64,000 nucleotides of DNA. It comes from JARRNE01 sp963824085 (lineage in GTDB: Bacteria; Pseudomonadota; Gammaproteobacteria; Chromatiales; Chromatiaceae). Location: assembly GCA_963824085.1 (NCBI GenBank), contig CAWGNT010000002.1:7172-71171 (forward strand), given 5' to 3'. The translations under genes were made by a program, and so were the position numbers. The notes under the pieces were generated by a model. It was given only the letters and a program-made list of their open reading frames with translations, did not search any database and had not been told where the DNA came from. Shown here in pieces: positions 47,489 through 56,793 of the stretch (the stretch's first letter is position 1; each line of letters begins with the position of its first letter).

Positions 47489-47596
47489 CGGCCGTTGCTT
47501 GGGCCTCCTGGCTCCCAGTGGTATCTTTCAAAATCTTTCGCCGATCGAAGGACCCCGCTTAGGTTCGTCGCCGGGGCGCGAGACGAGAGTCGACCA

Positions 47597-48427
47597 ATGC
47601 CGAGCCAGAGACCTAAGGTCGCCGCCATCCAGATGGCGACCGGACCTAACGTGAGCGCCAATTTGCTGGAGACGGAGCGGCTGATCCGTGAGGCCGCCGA
47701 GGCCGGGGCGGGTCTCGTGGTGCTTCCGGAAAGCTTTGCCTTCATGGGCAAGCGCGACCAGGACCAGCTTGCGCTGCGCGAGCGCGACGGCGACGGCCGC
47801 CTGCAGGGCTTTTTGAGCAGCATGGCCGCGCGACACGGCCTGTGGCTGGTCGGGGGGACCGTTCCGCTGGAGAGCAAGGATCCCACGAAGATCCGGGGCG
47901 CCTGTCTCGTCTACAACGAGCGCGGAGAGCGAGTGGCGCGTTACGACAAGATCCATCTGTTCGACGTGAGTCTCCCGGGGACCGGGGAGCGCTACGAGGA
48001 GTCGGCCACCATCGAGCCGGGCGGAGACGTTGTTGTGCTGGACAGCCCGTTCGGTCGGCTCGGCGTGGCCGTCTGCTATGACCTTAGGTTTCCCGAGCTG
48101 TTTCGTCAGATGCTGGACAGCGGCATGGAGGTGCTCGCCCTGCCCGCCTGCTTCACGGCTCTGACGGGGAAGGCCCATTGGGAGACCCTGGTCCGGGCAC
48201 GTGCGATCGAAAACTTGGCCTATGTGGTTGCGGCCGCTCAGGGCGGTTACCACATCAGCGGTCGCGAGACCCACGGTCACAGCATGATCGTCGATCCCTG
48301 GGGCACCGTGCTCGCGCAAGTTCCGCGCGGGACCGGCTGCATCTGCTGCCCCTTGGACCTGGATTTTCAGGGATCGGTGCGGCGTAACTTCCCCACCATC
48401 GAGCATCGGCGTTTGAAATGCCGGTAA
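47597..48427 (+). CDS. Carbon-nitrogen hydrolase (Nit/omega-amidase group)
   Basis: From ATG 47597 the enzyme has 276 residues. The catalytic triad is in LVVLPESFAFMG (Glu), ARYDKIHLFDVSLP (Lys) and GVAVCYDLRFPELFR (Cys). This group corresponds to Nit1/YafV-like amidases; several act on deaminated glutathione or omega-amides. It sits between yhdP and tldD as in related genomes. Confidence 0.94.
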   Translation: MPSQRPKVAAIQMATGPNVSANLLETERLIREAAEAGAGLVVLPESFAFMGKRDQDQLALRERDGDGRLQGFLSSMAARHGLWLVGGTVPLESKDPTKIRGACLVYNERGERVARYDKIHLFDVSLPGTGERYEESATIEPGGDVVVLDSPFGRLGVAVCYDLRFPELFRQMLDSGMEVLALPACFTALTGKAHWETLVRARAIENLAYVVAAAQGGYHISGRETHGHSMIVDPWGTVLAQVPRGTGCICCPLDLDFQGSVRRNFPTIEHRRLKCR

Positions 48428-48540
48428 GACGGCCTCAGTGTAACGATTCGCAGTTAGATTTCCCGAGTGCAGCGGTTGCCGCGGCGCTCCGGAGCAGCAG
48501 TCCCTTGCCAGGTCCCCGCGCGGAACGCTAACACCGAAAC

Positions 48541-49983
48541 ATGAATGACCCTATCGTCATCGCCCGCAACAGCATCCTCGCACCCGTCGGGCTCGAGAAT
48601 CGAGACATCGACCGCCTCCTTGGGCAACTGCGCAGCCCCAGTATCGATGCGGCGGATATCTACTTCCAGTCGAGCCGCCTCCAGTCCTGGGTGCTGGAGG
48701 ACGGCATCATCAAAGACGGCAACTTCAACATCGAGCAGGGAGCCGGTGTGCGCGCCGTGAGCGGGGAGAAGACCGGTTTCGCCTATTCGGACGAGCTCCA
48801 GTTTCCGGCCCTGCTACAGGCGGCCCAGGCGGCGCGGACCATCGCCCGGGCGGGGGCTGACGGGCGCGTCGAGGTGGCCAAGGTACCCGTGCCGCGCCGT
48901 CTCTATGAGCCCATGAACCCGCTGGAGACCCTTTCCGAGGAGGCCAAAGTTGCCCTGTTGCATCAGGTCGACGAGGAGGCGCGGCGCCAGGACCCGCGGA
49001 TTAAACAGGTGATTGCCAGCCTGGTTGCGGCACATGATATCGTCCTCGTCGTTGCCGACGACGGCAGCCTCACGGCGGACGTCAGACCCCTGGTGCGGCT
49101 CAACGTGAGCGTCATCGCAGAAGACGGTGACCGGCGCGAGCAGGGATCGAGCGGCGGTGGGGCACGCCGGGATCTGGGTTATTTTCTGGAGGACGAGCGC
49201 GCCCTCGGATACGCTCGCGAGGCGGTTCGCCTCGCGCTCACCAACCTGCAGGCCACCGATGCGCCGGCTGGCACCATGACAGTGGTCCTCGGGCCCGGCT
49301 GGCCCGGCGTGCTGCTCCACGAGGCGGTGGGCCACGGTCTCGAGGGTGACTTCAACCGCAAGGGCACGTCGGCTTTTGCCGGACGTCTGGGCGAGCGCGT
49401 CGCCGCTCCAGGCGTCACAGTGGTCGACAACGGTACCCTGCCCGGGCGCCGCGGCTCCCTCAATGTGGACGACGAGGGGACGCCCAGCCAGAACACCGTT
49501 CTCATCGAGGACGGCGTGCTGCGCGGCTTCATGCAGGACAAGCTCAACGCCCGCCTCATGGGCGTGGCTCCAACGGGCAACGGCCGCCGGGAGTCCTATG
49601 CCCACCTGCCCATGCCGCGCATGACGAACACCTATATGCTGGCCGGGGACAAGGATCCGCACGAGATCATTGCGTCGGTGGACAAGGGACTCTACGCGGT
49701 CAACTTCGGCGGTGGGCAGGTGGACATCACGTCCGGCAAGTTCGTCTTTTCCGCGAGCGAGGCATACCTGATTGAGAACGGCAAGATCGGCCGGCCGGTG
49801 AAGGGCGCCACCTTGATCGGCAACGGGCCGGATGTGCTGACTCGGGTAAGCATGATCGGCAACGACCTGGAGCTGGATCAGGGGGTCGGAACCTGCGGCA
49901 AGGAGGGCCAGAGCGTCCCGGTGGGTGTCGGGCAGCCGACCCTGCGCGTGGATGGCCTCACCGTCGGCGGCACTAGTGCTTGA
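48541..49983 (+). CDS. tldD: TldD metalloprotease subunit
   Basis: The 480-residue protein has the zinc site [11 protein letters not shown] (H260, E261, H265) and the C-terminal [19 protein letters not shown] that supplies the cysteine ligand. TldD pairs with TldE (PmbA) to degrade unfolded peptides, processing microcins and the CcdA antitoxin in Escherichia coli. PmbA is encoded just downstream. Confidence 0.97.
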   Translation: MNDPIVIARNSILAPVGLENRDIDRLLGQLRSPSIDAADIYFQSSRLQSWVLEDGIIKDGNFNIEQGAGVRAVSGEKTGFAYSDELQFPALLQAAQAARTIARAGADGRVEVAKVPVPRRLYEPMNPLETLSEEAKVALLHQVDEEARRQDPRIKQVIASLVAAHDIVLVVADDGSLTADVRPLVRLNVSVIAEDGDRREQGSSGGGARRDLGYFLEDERALGYAREAVRLALTNLQATDAPAGTMTVVLGPGWPGVLLHEAVGHGLEGDFNRKGTSAFAGRLGERVAAPGVTVVDNGTLPGRRGSLNVDDEGTPSQNTVLIEDGVLRGFMQDKLNARLMGVAPTGNGRRESYAHLPMPRMTNTYMLAGDKDPHEIIASVDKGLYAVNFGGGQVDITSGKFVFSASEAYLIENGKIGRPVKGATLIGNGPDVLTRVSMIGNDLELDQGVGTCGKEGQSVPVGVGQPTLRVDGLTVGGTSA

Positions 49984-49984
49984 C

Positions 49985-50146
49985 CAAGAACCAGCGGCAG
50001 AGGAGGGGCAGCGCAGAGGGAAGCAAGACTGGTTTGACTGGGCGGCCGATCGCCCCTCCCGCCTTTAAGCATCAGATACCGAGCTGTCCAGCGTCTCCAG
50101 ACCGTTTTCTCGGTGTCCTCTGCGTATCTGTGGTCGAATTTGAAAG
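49985..50146. repeat. Paired GCAGAGG...CCTCTGC repeat arms, copy 3
   Basis: The left arm reads CCAGCGGCAGAGGAGGGGC then AGCGCAGAGGGAAGCAAG; the right arm (about 50100-50146) reads CCGTTTTCTCGGTGTCCTC then TGCGTATCTGTGGTCGAA. They are degenerate inverted copies of the arms at 21780 and 25612 and separate tldD from pmbA. Confidence 0.7.
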
Positions 50147-50150
50147 CTGA

Positions 50151-51524
50151 ATGATCGATTCCAAAGGGAACCAAGTGACCGAGATTGGGATAAACGACAC
50201 GCGCGAGCGGCAGGCCCGGCTGGAGCAGATCGTCGCCGATCTGCTCGCGGAGGCGAAGCGCCGCGGGGCGACGACGGCCGAGGCGGCCGCGAGCGGCGAT
50301 GCGGGCCTCGAGGCGACGGTGCGCCTGGGCGAGGTGGAGACCGTCGAGCACACCCGCGACAACGGGCTCGGCATTACCGTGTACTTCGGTCACCGCAAGG
50401 GATCCGCCAGCACTTCCGACCTCAGCCCCGGCGCGGTGCGCGACGCCGTCGCCGCGGCCTGCGCCATCGCGACTCATACCCAGGAGGACCCGTGTGCCGG
50501 TCTTGCAGACCCGGAGCGGATGGCGACGGAGCTGCCGGATCTGGACCTGTATCATCCCTGGGCGCTCTCGGTCGAGGACGCGATCGCACTCGCCGTCGAG
50601 TGCGAGGATGCCGCCCGCAGCACAGACCCGCGCATCGTCAACTCCGAGGGCGCGACCGTCTCCACGCACGCAGGGATTCATGTTTACGGGAACAGCCACG
50701 GCTTCGTGGGCGGCTATCCCACCTCGCGCCACGGCCTGAGCTGCGCCGTAGTGGGTCAGGGGGGCGGGAGCATGCAGCGGGACTACTGGTGGTCCACCGC
50801 CCGCTCGGCGGAGGACCTGGACTCTGCCTCCGCGGTCGGTCGGCGCGCCGGTGAGCGCACCGTCGCCCGTCTGGGAGCCCGCCAGATCTCGACCCGCCAG
50901 GCGCCGGTCCTCTTTCGGGCGGAGGTGGCAACGGGCCTGCTGCGGAGTCTGGTGAGCGCCGTCACCGGATCGAGCCTTTACCGCCGCGCAAGCTTTCTGC
51001 TGGATCACCTGGACAAACAGATCTTTCCCGATTTCGTGCGCATCCATGAGGAGCCCCTCCTTCCCCGCGGGCTGGGGAGCGCGCCCTTCGACGGCGACGG
51101 CGTCGCGACCAGGGCCAAGGATCTCGTCAGCACAGGGGTGTTGCGCAGCTACGTGTTGGACACTTACTCCGCCTGTCGCCTCGGTACGACTACCACCGGG
51201 AACGCCGGCGGTGTGCGCAACCTGCACATCGATATGGGGTCACTCGACCGTGGAGGACTGATTCGAGAGATGGGAACCGGTCTCCTGGTCACGGAGCTCA
51301 TGGGGCACGGTATGAACCCGGTGACCGGGGACTACTCGCGCGGCGCCTCGGGTTTCTGGGTGGATAACGGCGAGATTCAGTTTCCGGTGGAGGAGATCAC
51401 CATTGCCGGCAATTTGAGGCAAATGTTCATGGGCCTTCTAGCCGTCGGCAACGACTGTGACTTCCCGGGCAGCACCCGCACCGGCTCCTGGTTGATCGAC
51501 CGCATGACGATCGCCGGCGAGTGA
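50151..51524 (+). CDS. pmbA: PmbA/TldE, partner subunit of TldD
   Basis: The 457-residue protein shares the TldD fold but lacks the HExxxH zinc site. It has HTRDNGLGITVYFGHRKGSA, FGGY-like HGFVGGYPTSRHGLSC and GDYSRGASGFWVDNGEIQFP, all PmbA signatures. It forms the heterodimeric TldDE protease. ATG 50151 is used; GTG 50175 is an alternative. A repeat lies between the two genes. Confidence 0.96.
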   Translation: MIDSKGNQVTEIGINDTRERQARLEQIVADLLAEAKRRGATTAEAAASGDAGLEATVRLGEVETVEHTRDNGLGITVYFGHRKGSASTSDLSPGAVRDAVAAACAIATHTQEDPCAGLADPERMATELPDLDLYHPWALSVEDAIALAVECEDAARSTDPRIVNSEGATVSTHAGIHVYGNSHGFVGGYPTSRHGLSCAVVGQGGGSMQRDYWWSTARSAEDLDSASAVGRRAGERTVARLGARQISTRQAPVLFRAEVATGLLRSLVSAVTGSSLYRRASFLLDHLDKQIFPDFVRIHEEPLLPRGLGSAPFDGDGVATRAKDLVSTGVLRSYVLDTYSACRLGTTTTGNAGGVRNLHIDMGSLDRGGLIREMGTGLLVTELMGHGMNPVTGDYSRGASGFWVDNGEIQFPVEEITIAGNLRQMFMGLLAVGNDCDFPGSTRTGSWLIDRMTIAGE

Positions 51525-51569
51525 GTCGTGTGCCCGGGGGATATGCAAACTGCGCCCCCTCTCAGCCGG

Positions 51570-52259
51570 CTATAGCCCTCCCACGCGGACGTAGATAAGG
51601 CAGCCGGTCTCCGAGTAAGGGGTATGCACGCTCATGTGCGGGCTGCGAATCCAGCAGCCTGCGCCGTACGAGCCGTGCTCGTCCCTAAGCTCTCCTTCGA
51701 GCACCAGAATCTCCTCCCCGCCCCAGTGGCTGTGGCGCTGGAAGCGGGTTCCCGGCTGCCAGCGCACCAGTGCGACGTTCTCTGTATGGCCGGCCTGGGC
51801 GTATAAGGGGCGTACCGTCAGTCCTTCCACTAGCCCTGGTCGCCACTGACCGGGATCGCGCGTGTCTTCCACCAGGCGCGGGCGGTCCTCGCCCGCGTAC
51901 TGACGAAGCCGTACGAAGAGTGTGCAGCCACTTTGCGAGCGCGGCGAGTGTCGGCTCCCGTGTGGATTGAGCAGAAAGGTCCCTTCGGGATAATCGCCGT
52001 GCTCGTCTGAAAAGACCCCGTCGAGCACAAGGATCTCTTCGCCTTCCGGATGACTGTGCGCGCGGAAAGAACCGCCGGGCACGTAGCGCACGATGCTGGT
52101 CACCGGTCCGTTCTCCCCGTCGCGCCGGTAGAGCGGTTTACGCCAGACGGTGCCGCTGGGGCTCGGCTCCCAGCTCATCACTTCCGTGTCTACCAGCACA
52201 CGCGCTGAGAGGTCGGCGTTGATGTCGGGCAGTAGCTGTGGACTCTGTACGGTGACCAT
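51570..52259 (-). CDS. Double-cupin protein, ChrR-type cupins
   Basis: From ATG 52259 the protein has about 229 residues with two cupin domains that resemble each other: FRAHSHPEGEEILVLDGVFS in the first and FQRHSHWGGEEILVLEGELR in the second. Each provides HxH and E metal ligands, and each is followed by DEHG and a GxxxxxPxxxxH motif 2. This is the ChrR cupin-like fold of anti-sigma factors, but without the zinc-binding anti-sigma domain. Function is unknown; metal-dependent oxygenase or sensor are possible. The frame continues upstream to 52328. Confidence 0.82.
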   Translation of the reverse strand: MVTVQSPQLLPDINADLSARVLVDTEVMSWEPSPSGTVWRKPLYRRDGENGPVTSIVRYVPGGSFRAHSHPEGEEILVLDGVFSDEHGDYPEGTFLLNPHGSRHSPRSQSGCTLFVRLRQYAGEDRPRLVEDTRDPGQWRPGLVEGLTVRPLYAQAGHTENVALVRWQPGTRFQRHSHWGGEEILVLEGELRDEHGSYGAGCWIRSPHMSVHTPYSETGCLIYVRVGGL

Positions 52260-52329
52260 TTTGTCTGGGTTGCCTCGTCGCTCGATCACATCTGTTGTGC
52301 AGGTTGCGCCCACGCGACGGGTTCTCAAG

Positions 52330-52905
52330 CCATGCTGCGTTCAGGGTGGAGCGCTGTCCCGGTCTGCCAGATTCTGCGAGCCGGGCCAAACGCCGCCGTT
52401 CCGTCCGCGATTTTTGCTTGCGCCTTGCGGGGTAGCTGAGCACCAGCGGTTTCTTATATTCTTCGCCCTGGGTCCGGACCGGGCATGGAGCTAGGACTAC
52501 CATGACCCGGACAATCTGTCTGGTCGGGTCTCTTGCCGGGACGTGATTGGTGCTGAAGCTCAGCCACGACGCCGGGGTCGGGAACCACCGCGAATATGTT
52601 TATGGAGGCTCCTTGGGGCCGACGGACTCGCGAATCCTTACTCCGCCTCCCACGCTAGCTGAGGCTCGCCACTAGACGATTTCTGTCAACTTATGTACTA
52701 GCTCGGTTGCCTTTCCGCGCGTCTTCGGCGCCGCGCCGACAGTCACGTAGCCTGGCGATGTTCCTGCGGACACTCCTTGAGGACGAAACAAAATACTGCG
52801 TAATCCGCTACATTCTTTTCCGGCAGCCGTCTAACCATCCCGTGTGATGATCGTATCAACCTTCACTGTCCCTGAATCAGTCCATCCCGACTTGGGAGGC
52901 ACCTT
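52330..52905. other. Long intergenic region with no supported gene
   Basis: About 575 bp between the double cupin and the phosphorylase unit. It is visibly richer in A/T than the surroundings in its second half (for example around 52680-52860). No convincing ORF, RNA or repeat was recognised. It probably holds the promoter of the phosphorylase gene. Confidence 0.5.
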
Positions 52906-53076
52906 ATGAGGTCAAACGATTGGAAGGGCGTAGCGATGCTCGCCATCCTCATGCGCCACCATAGGGTACTTCCCTCCTATTGCGCGAACGTGGACTGCTG
53001 TGTTGACTCGCTGCCGATGTGGGTTGGCGGGCGCTTACGGGATAGGGGTAATCAAGTAAGAACACGTCATGAATAG
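52906..53076 (+). CDS. Possible 56-residue ORF coupled to the phosphorylase gene
   Basis: GGGAGG lies six bases before the ATG at 52906. The frame encodes 56 residues, begins MRSNDWKGVAMLAILMRHH, contains a CANVDCC cluster, and ends in a TAG that overlaps the next gene's start by eight bases (ATGAATAG). Ribosome site and overlap suggest a real coupled leader gene, but there is no recognised homology. Confidence 0.4.
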   Translation: MRSNDWKGVAMLAILMRHHRVLPSYCANVDCCVDSLPMWVGGRLRDRGNQVRTRHE

Positions 53077-54880
53077 GTTCTCAGACTCCGCAACGCAGAA
53101 ACTCCCCAATGGGGTGATGCTGAACGCTTACCCGGACAGTATCGGTGAGAGGCTTGCAGATACGGTTGATGTACTGAGGAGGCCAGAGTTTAAAGGTGCC
53201 TTTTCGCTATTTTACATCCTGCCGACTTTTTTCAACAGCGACCTGGATCGCGGATTTTCGATCATCGATTACGACATCAATGAACAGCTTGTGAGCCCGG
53301 CAGATCTGGACGATCTCGCCGCACTCGGAATCTTGCTAAAGCTTGATCTGGTTCTCAATCACCTATCCGTGCGGTCCCCGCAGTTCCAGGACCTGTTACT
53401 GCGCGGCGACGATTCGCCCTACAAGGACTTCTTTCTCGATTGGAACGCGTTCTGGCTCAAGCACGGAATTATGGGGCCCGACGGTACGGTGAAACCGAAC
53501 GAAGAGCATCTGGAGAAGCTCTTCATGAGAAAGCCCGATCTGCCGATACTGAGGGTTTGCTTTCCGGACGGCTCCCGTAGGCTTTACTGGAACACCTTCT
53601 ATCAGGAGGTGAAGTTCATCGAAATGGTGGCCCACGATTTTGTGGGAATCGAGGGAATTCATGTGGAGCAGGCGACGGCCATAGCAACCGCCGTCCAAAA
53701 CGCCATTGACGCGAAGGCCGACCTGGAAGCACTGGACCTGGGGGGGCTTTCCCGTTACAGGGATCAGGTGCTTGCGATCATCTGCCACAAACGCGAGTAC
53801 CTTGGCCAGATGGACTTGAACGCACGCTCCGAGCTGGTCTGGGAGTTCTACGACGAGACTCTGAAGAAGCTTCGTGATTACGGTGCCAAGATTATCCGGC
53901 TCGACGCATTTGCGTACCTGCACAAAGAGCCTGGTGAGGCCAACTTTTTCAACCTGCCTGGCACCTGGGACTATCTGAGGAGATTGAAGAGCATCGCCGA
54001 GAGGTACGACCTGATCATCTTCCCGGAGGTCCATGCCGAATATGGCAGCGGTATATACGAGGAGGTGGCGGCACAAGGTTTCCCAATCTACGATTTCTTT
54101 TTTCCCGGGCTCGTTATCGACGCACTTGACCGCGGCACCAACGAGGCATTGCTACGGTGGGTTGCAGAGGTCAAGGCCAAGGGACTCCAGACCATCAACA
54201 TGCTTGGCTGCCATGACGGGATCCCGGTGCTCGACCTCAGGGGCAAGTGGGTCAACGGCACTTGGCGGCCAGGGTTGATGGCCGATGAGCACATCGAAGG
54301 CACGATGGAGCGGATTATCAGGAGGGGCGGCAGGGTCAAGAATCTGTTCAGCCATGACGGCAAGCAGATTGCCTACTACCAAGTGAACGCCACCTTCTTC
54401 AGTGCGCTAGGGGAGGACGAGCGCAAGCTGCTTTTGGCCCGCGCTATACAGATGTTCATGCCCGGTATTCCACAGGTATGGTACCTGGACCTTTTTGCGG
54501 GCAAGAATGACTATGAAGCTGCCGATAGGGGGGGCGTCGCGGGGCACAAGGAGATAAACCGCACGACACTCACGATCGAAGACGTCGAGGCGGGACTCAG
54601 GCGCCTGGTCGTGCGTGAGCAGCTCGACCTGATGCGACTGCGCAACCTGTCGCCGGCATTCCAGGGTGAGATGAAGATCTTCGACACCGAGCCTCATCTG
54701 TTGCACATCTCCTGGCAGCACCCGAAAGCAACTGCGACACTGAAGGCCGATCTGCGCAATCACAGCTTCACCGTTTACGAGGGTGATGCCGCGAGGGAAG
54801 CGGCCCCACCGACGATTGAAAGCCTTGGGGATGAGGCTGGGGCAGCTTTGGACGGCGTCCCTTACCGAACACCGGCATGA
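53069..54880 (+). CDS. GH13_18 sugar phosphorylase (sucrose/glucosylglycerate phosphorylase-like)
   Basis: The 603-residue protein starts LPNGVMLNAYPDSIG and has a TIM barrel with the three catalytic residues: nucleophile D279 in IIRLDAFAYLHKEPG, acid/base E320 in IFPEVHAEYGSG and D383 in LGCHDGIPVLD. The KEPG after the nucleophile and HDGI match sucrose phosphorylases rather than amylases. Enzymes of this subfamily split sucrose, sucrose-6-phosphate or glucosylglycerate with phosphate to give glucose-1-phosphate. The length (about 100 residues longer than bifidobacterial sucrose phosphorylase) favours the glucosylglycerate or sucrose-6-phosphate branch, but the substrate is uncertain. Confidence 0.88.
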   Translation: MNRFSDSATQKLPNGVMLNAYPDSIGERLADTVDVLRRPEFKGAFSLFYILPTFFNSDLDRGFSIIDYDINEQLVSPADLDDLAALGILLKLDLVLNHLSVRSPQFQDLLLRGDDSPYKDFFLDWNAFWLKHGIMGPDGTVKPNEEHLEKLFMRKPDLPILRVCFPDGSRRLYWNTFYQEVKFIEMVAHDFVGIEGIHVEQATAIATAVQNAIDAKADLEALDLGGLSRYRDQVLAIICHKREYLGQMDLNARSELVWEFYDETLKKLRDYGAKIIRLDAFAYLHKEPGEANFFNLPGTWDYLRRLKSIAERYDLIIFPEVHAEYGSGIYEEVAAQGFPIYDFFFPGLVIDALDRGTNEALLRWVAEVKAKGLQTINMLGCHDGIPVLDLRGKWVNGTWRPGLMADEHIEGTMERIIRRGGRVKNLFSHDGKQIAYYQVNATFFSALGEDERKLLLARAIQMFMPGIPQVWYLDLFAGKNDYEAADRGGVAGHKEINRTTLTIEDVEAGLRRLVVREQLDLMRLRNLSPAFQGEMKIFDTEPHLLHISWQHPKATATLKADLRNHSFTVYEGDAAREAAPPTIESLGDEAGAALDGVPYRTPA

Positions 54881-54993
54881 AGATCGTCGTCACCGATCTG
54901 GCTGGGCATTGACTCCGGACGGTAGCTGATCAGCGGAGTCCGGCGTTACCGGCTCGACCCCCGCCGCCCCTCATTTGCGGTGGTGATTAGCTC

Positions 54994-55209
54994 TATTCCT
55001 CAGCTACGACAAAGGGCCTGCTTTGTCACGACGCTGCTCGCCGTCCATGGCACCTGGTTTCCGGCATTCCCCCGGATCAAGTCGGGGGCAGGCTCTGCCG
55101 GAACGACGACGTTGGTCCGTGCCTGGGTGTCATCCCGGCAGGGAGTGCCGGGATCTAGGCCCCATGGATGGAGTACAAAGTGGTCCGGCTGAGTTTCAGG
55201 GCTAATCGC
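54994..55209. repeat. 216-bp dispersed repeat, copy 2
   Basis: Same length and order as 22740-22955, from TATTCCTCAG to CAGGGCTAATCGCCT, with scattered substitutions. It occupies the middle of the 617-bp gap between the phosphorylase and ribF; nothing else was recognised in that gap apart from the ribF -10 box. Confidence 0.9.
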
Positions 55210-55459
55210 CTTTGCGGCAGCGCCAACTGCGTTTCCCCTGGGTCCGGCCAGGGGCAATTTCGGCCGGTCGGCTCGCGTCCGCAAGAGCCGGTTTCTCCTG
55301 CTCCCTCTGTGCACTTGTGCCAGCCTGCCGCCCGCACTCGCGCTGCAGGTTTGCACTGCCATCCACATTCCGTCCGAACCTTGAATCTCGTTGTAGGGCA
55401 TGTAGCGGTGCCCTGTATTGCCATGGCGTGGCCGTGGCAGCGATCCCGCCCTGTGCGCT

Positions 55460-55465
55460 TATAAT
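55460..55465 (+). promoter_or_regulatory. Candidate -10 element upstream of ribF
   Basis: A perfect TATAAT (GCGCTTATAATCC) lies 32 bp before the ribF ATG. No good -35 hexamer was found at 16-18 bp spacing. Confidence 0.4.
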
Positions 55466-55497
55466 CCACGCCTTTTATTGGTTCTGTCTCTTCGCCT

Positions 55498-56427
55498 ATG
55501 AGGGTCATCCGCGGACTGCACAACCTGAGAGCCCCCCATCACGGATGTGTGGCGACGATCGGGAACTTTGACGGGGTGCACCTCGGTCATCGTGCGGTGT
55601 TCCAGCGGCTACTGGCTAAGGGTCGGGAGCTTGGTCTGCCCGCGACGGTCATAACGTTCGAGCCTCAGCCCCTGGAGCTCTTCGCTCCGGGCTCGGCGCC
55701 GCCGAGGCTGACGCGCCTGCGAGAGAAGCTCGCGGCCATCGAGGATGCCGGCATCCACCAGGTGATGTTGCTGGAGTTCGGGCGCAAGCTCGCTGCCATG
55801 GGTGCCCGCGATTTTGTGCGGGAGCTGCTGGTGATGGGGCTGGGCACACGCCACCTGTTGGTGGGCGATGATTTCCGATTCGGCCACGGGCGCGAGGGCG
55901 ACTATGGCCTGCTGGAGACAATGGGGCGGGAGCATGGATTCACGGTGGAGGACCTGCACACCATCACTGTTGGGGAGGAGCGGGTCAGCAGCACCCGCAT
56001 CCGTGAGGCCCTGGCCCGGGGTGATCTGGAGCTGGCGCGCCACCTACTGGGTCGTCCTTACCGGATCTGTGGACGGGTTTCACACGGTGACAAGCGCGGC
56101 CGCTCTATCGGCTATCCTACCGCGAACGTCAATCTGCACCGGCGGGCGAGTCCGCTGCGCGGCGTTTTCGCGGTGATTGTGCATGGTGTTAACGACCGCC
56201 CATGGCCGGGAGTCGCCAATCTTGGGACACGACCGACGGTCGCGGGCGGGAACGATTATCTGCTGGAGGTCCACCTGTTCGACCTGGCGCAAGACGTCTA
56301 CGGGCGGCAGCTCGAGGTCGAGTTCAGGCTCAAGTTGCGCGACGAGCGGAAGTTCGGCTCCTTCGGGGAGCTGAAGATCCAGATCGACCGCGATGCGGCG
56401 GCAGCCCGACAGTATCTGGGCGTGTAG
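55498..56427 (+). CDS. ribF: RibF, bifunctional riboflavin kinase/FAD synthetase
   Basis: The 309-residue enzyme has an N-terminal nucleotidyltransferase domain (ATIGNFDGVHLGHRAVF with the GxHxGH motif; VGDDFRFGHGREGD; ERVSSTRIREAL) and a C-terminal flavokinase domain (GRSIGYPTANVNL, GVANLGTRPTV). It makes FMN and FAD. The order ribF-ileS-lspA is typical for Gammaproteobacteria. Confidence 0.97.
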   Translation: MRVIRGLHNLRAPHHGCVATIGNFDGVHLGHRAVFQRLLAKGRELGLPATVITFEPQPLELFAPGSAPPRLTRLREKLAAIEDAGIHQVMLLEFGRKLAAMGARDFVRELLVMGLGTRHLLVGDDFRFGHGREGDYGLLETMGREHGFTVEDLHTITVGEERVSSTRIREALARGDLELARHLLGRPYRICGRVSHGDKRGRSIGYPTANVNLHRRASPLRGVFAVIVHGVNDRPWPGVANLGTRPTVAGGNDYLLEVHLFDLAQDVYGRQLEVEFRLKLRDERKFGSFGELKIQIDRDAAAARQYLGV

Positions 56428-56459
56428 TTGCTCCACGCAGAGGCGCAGAAATGTAGTAG

Positions 56460-56476
56460 GGTGCGCCGTGCGCACC
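56460..56476. repeat. GGTGCGC/GCGCACC hairpin
   Basis: GGTGCGC, loop CGT, GCGCACC form a perfect 7-bp stem just after ribF, preceded by GTAG. It belongs to a widespread GGTGCGC...GCGCACC type of intergenic hairpin. Confidence 0.6.
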
Positions 56477-56568
56477 GCCGGGGTTTCGCGCAGTACGAAT
56501 AACGCCTATGGCTCCCAACGGTTCTACCCGTTCTTACCACCATTGGGGATCCAACCGATAGCGTCATC

Positions 56569-56742
56569 ATGAAGCTCGTTCGTTGTCCAAATTGCGGGTA
56601 CCAAGGTGGTCGTCGCTTGCCGCCGGTGCTCTGCTCGGAGCACTCTTACTACATCCTGGTCGGAGCTGTCGCGTTCGCCAATCGGCAGATCTGCCCCGAC
56701 AGCGGGCGGCGGTATGTCCCTCGGCTGAAACAAGACGAATGA
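56569..56742 (+). CDS. Possible 57-residue zinc-ribbon-like protein
   Basis: The frame from ATG 56569 encodes MKLVRCPNCGYQGG at its start, with a CxxC knuckle, and a possible second pair formed by the single cysteines of VLCSEHS and QICPDSG. The length and cysteine spacing suit a small zinc-binding protein. No clear ribosome site precedes it and no homolog was recognised, so it may be chance. Confidence 0.35.
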   Translation: MKLVRCPNCGYQGGRRLPPVLCSEHSYYILVGAVAFANRQICPDSGRRYVPRLKQDE

Positions 56743-56793
56743 CCGCCAGCGCCCGCTAACATCGTACAAAGCCCCCTTCGAGAGACGCCGCCA

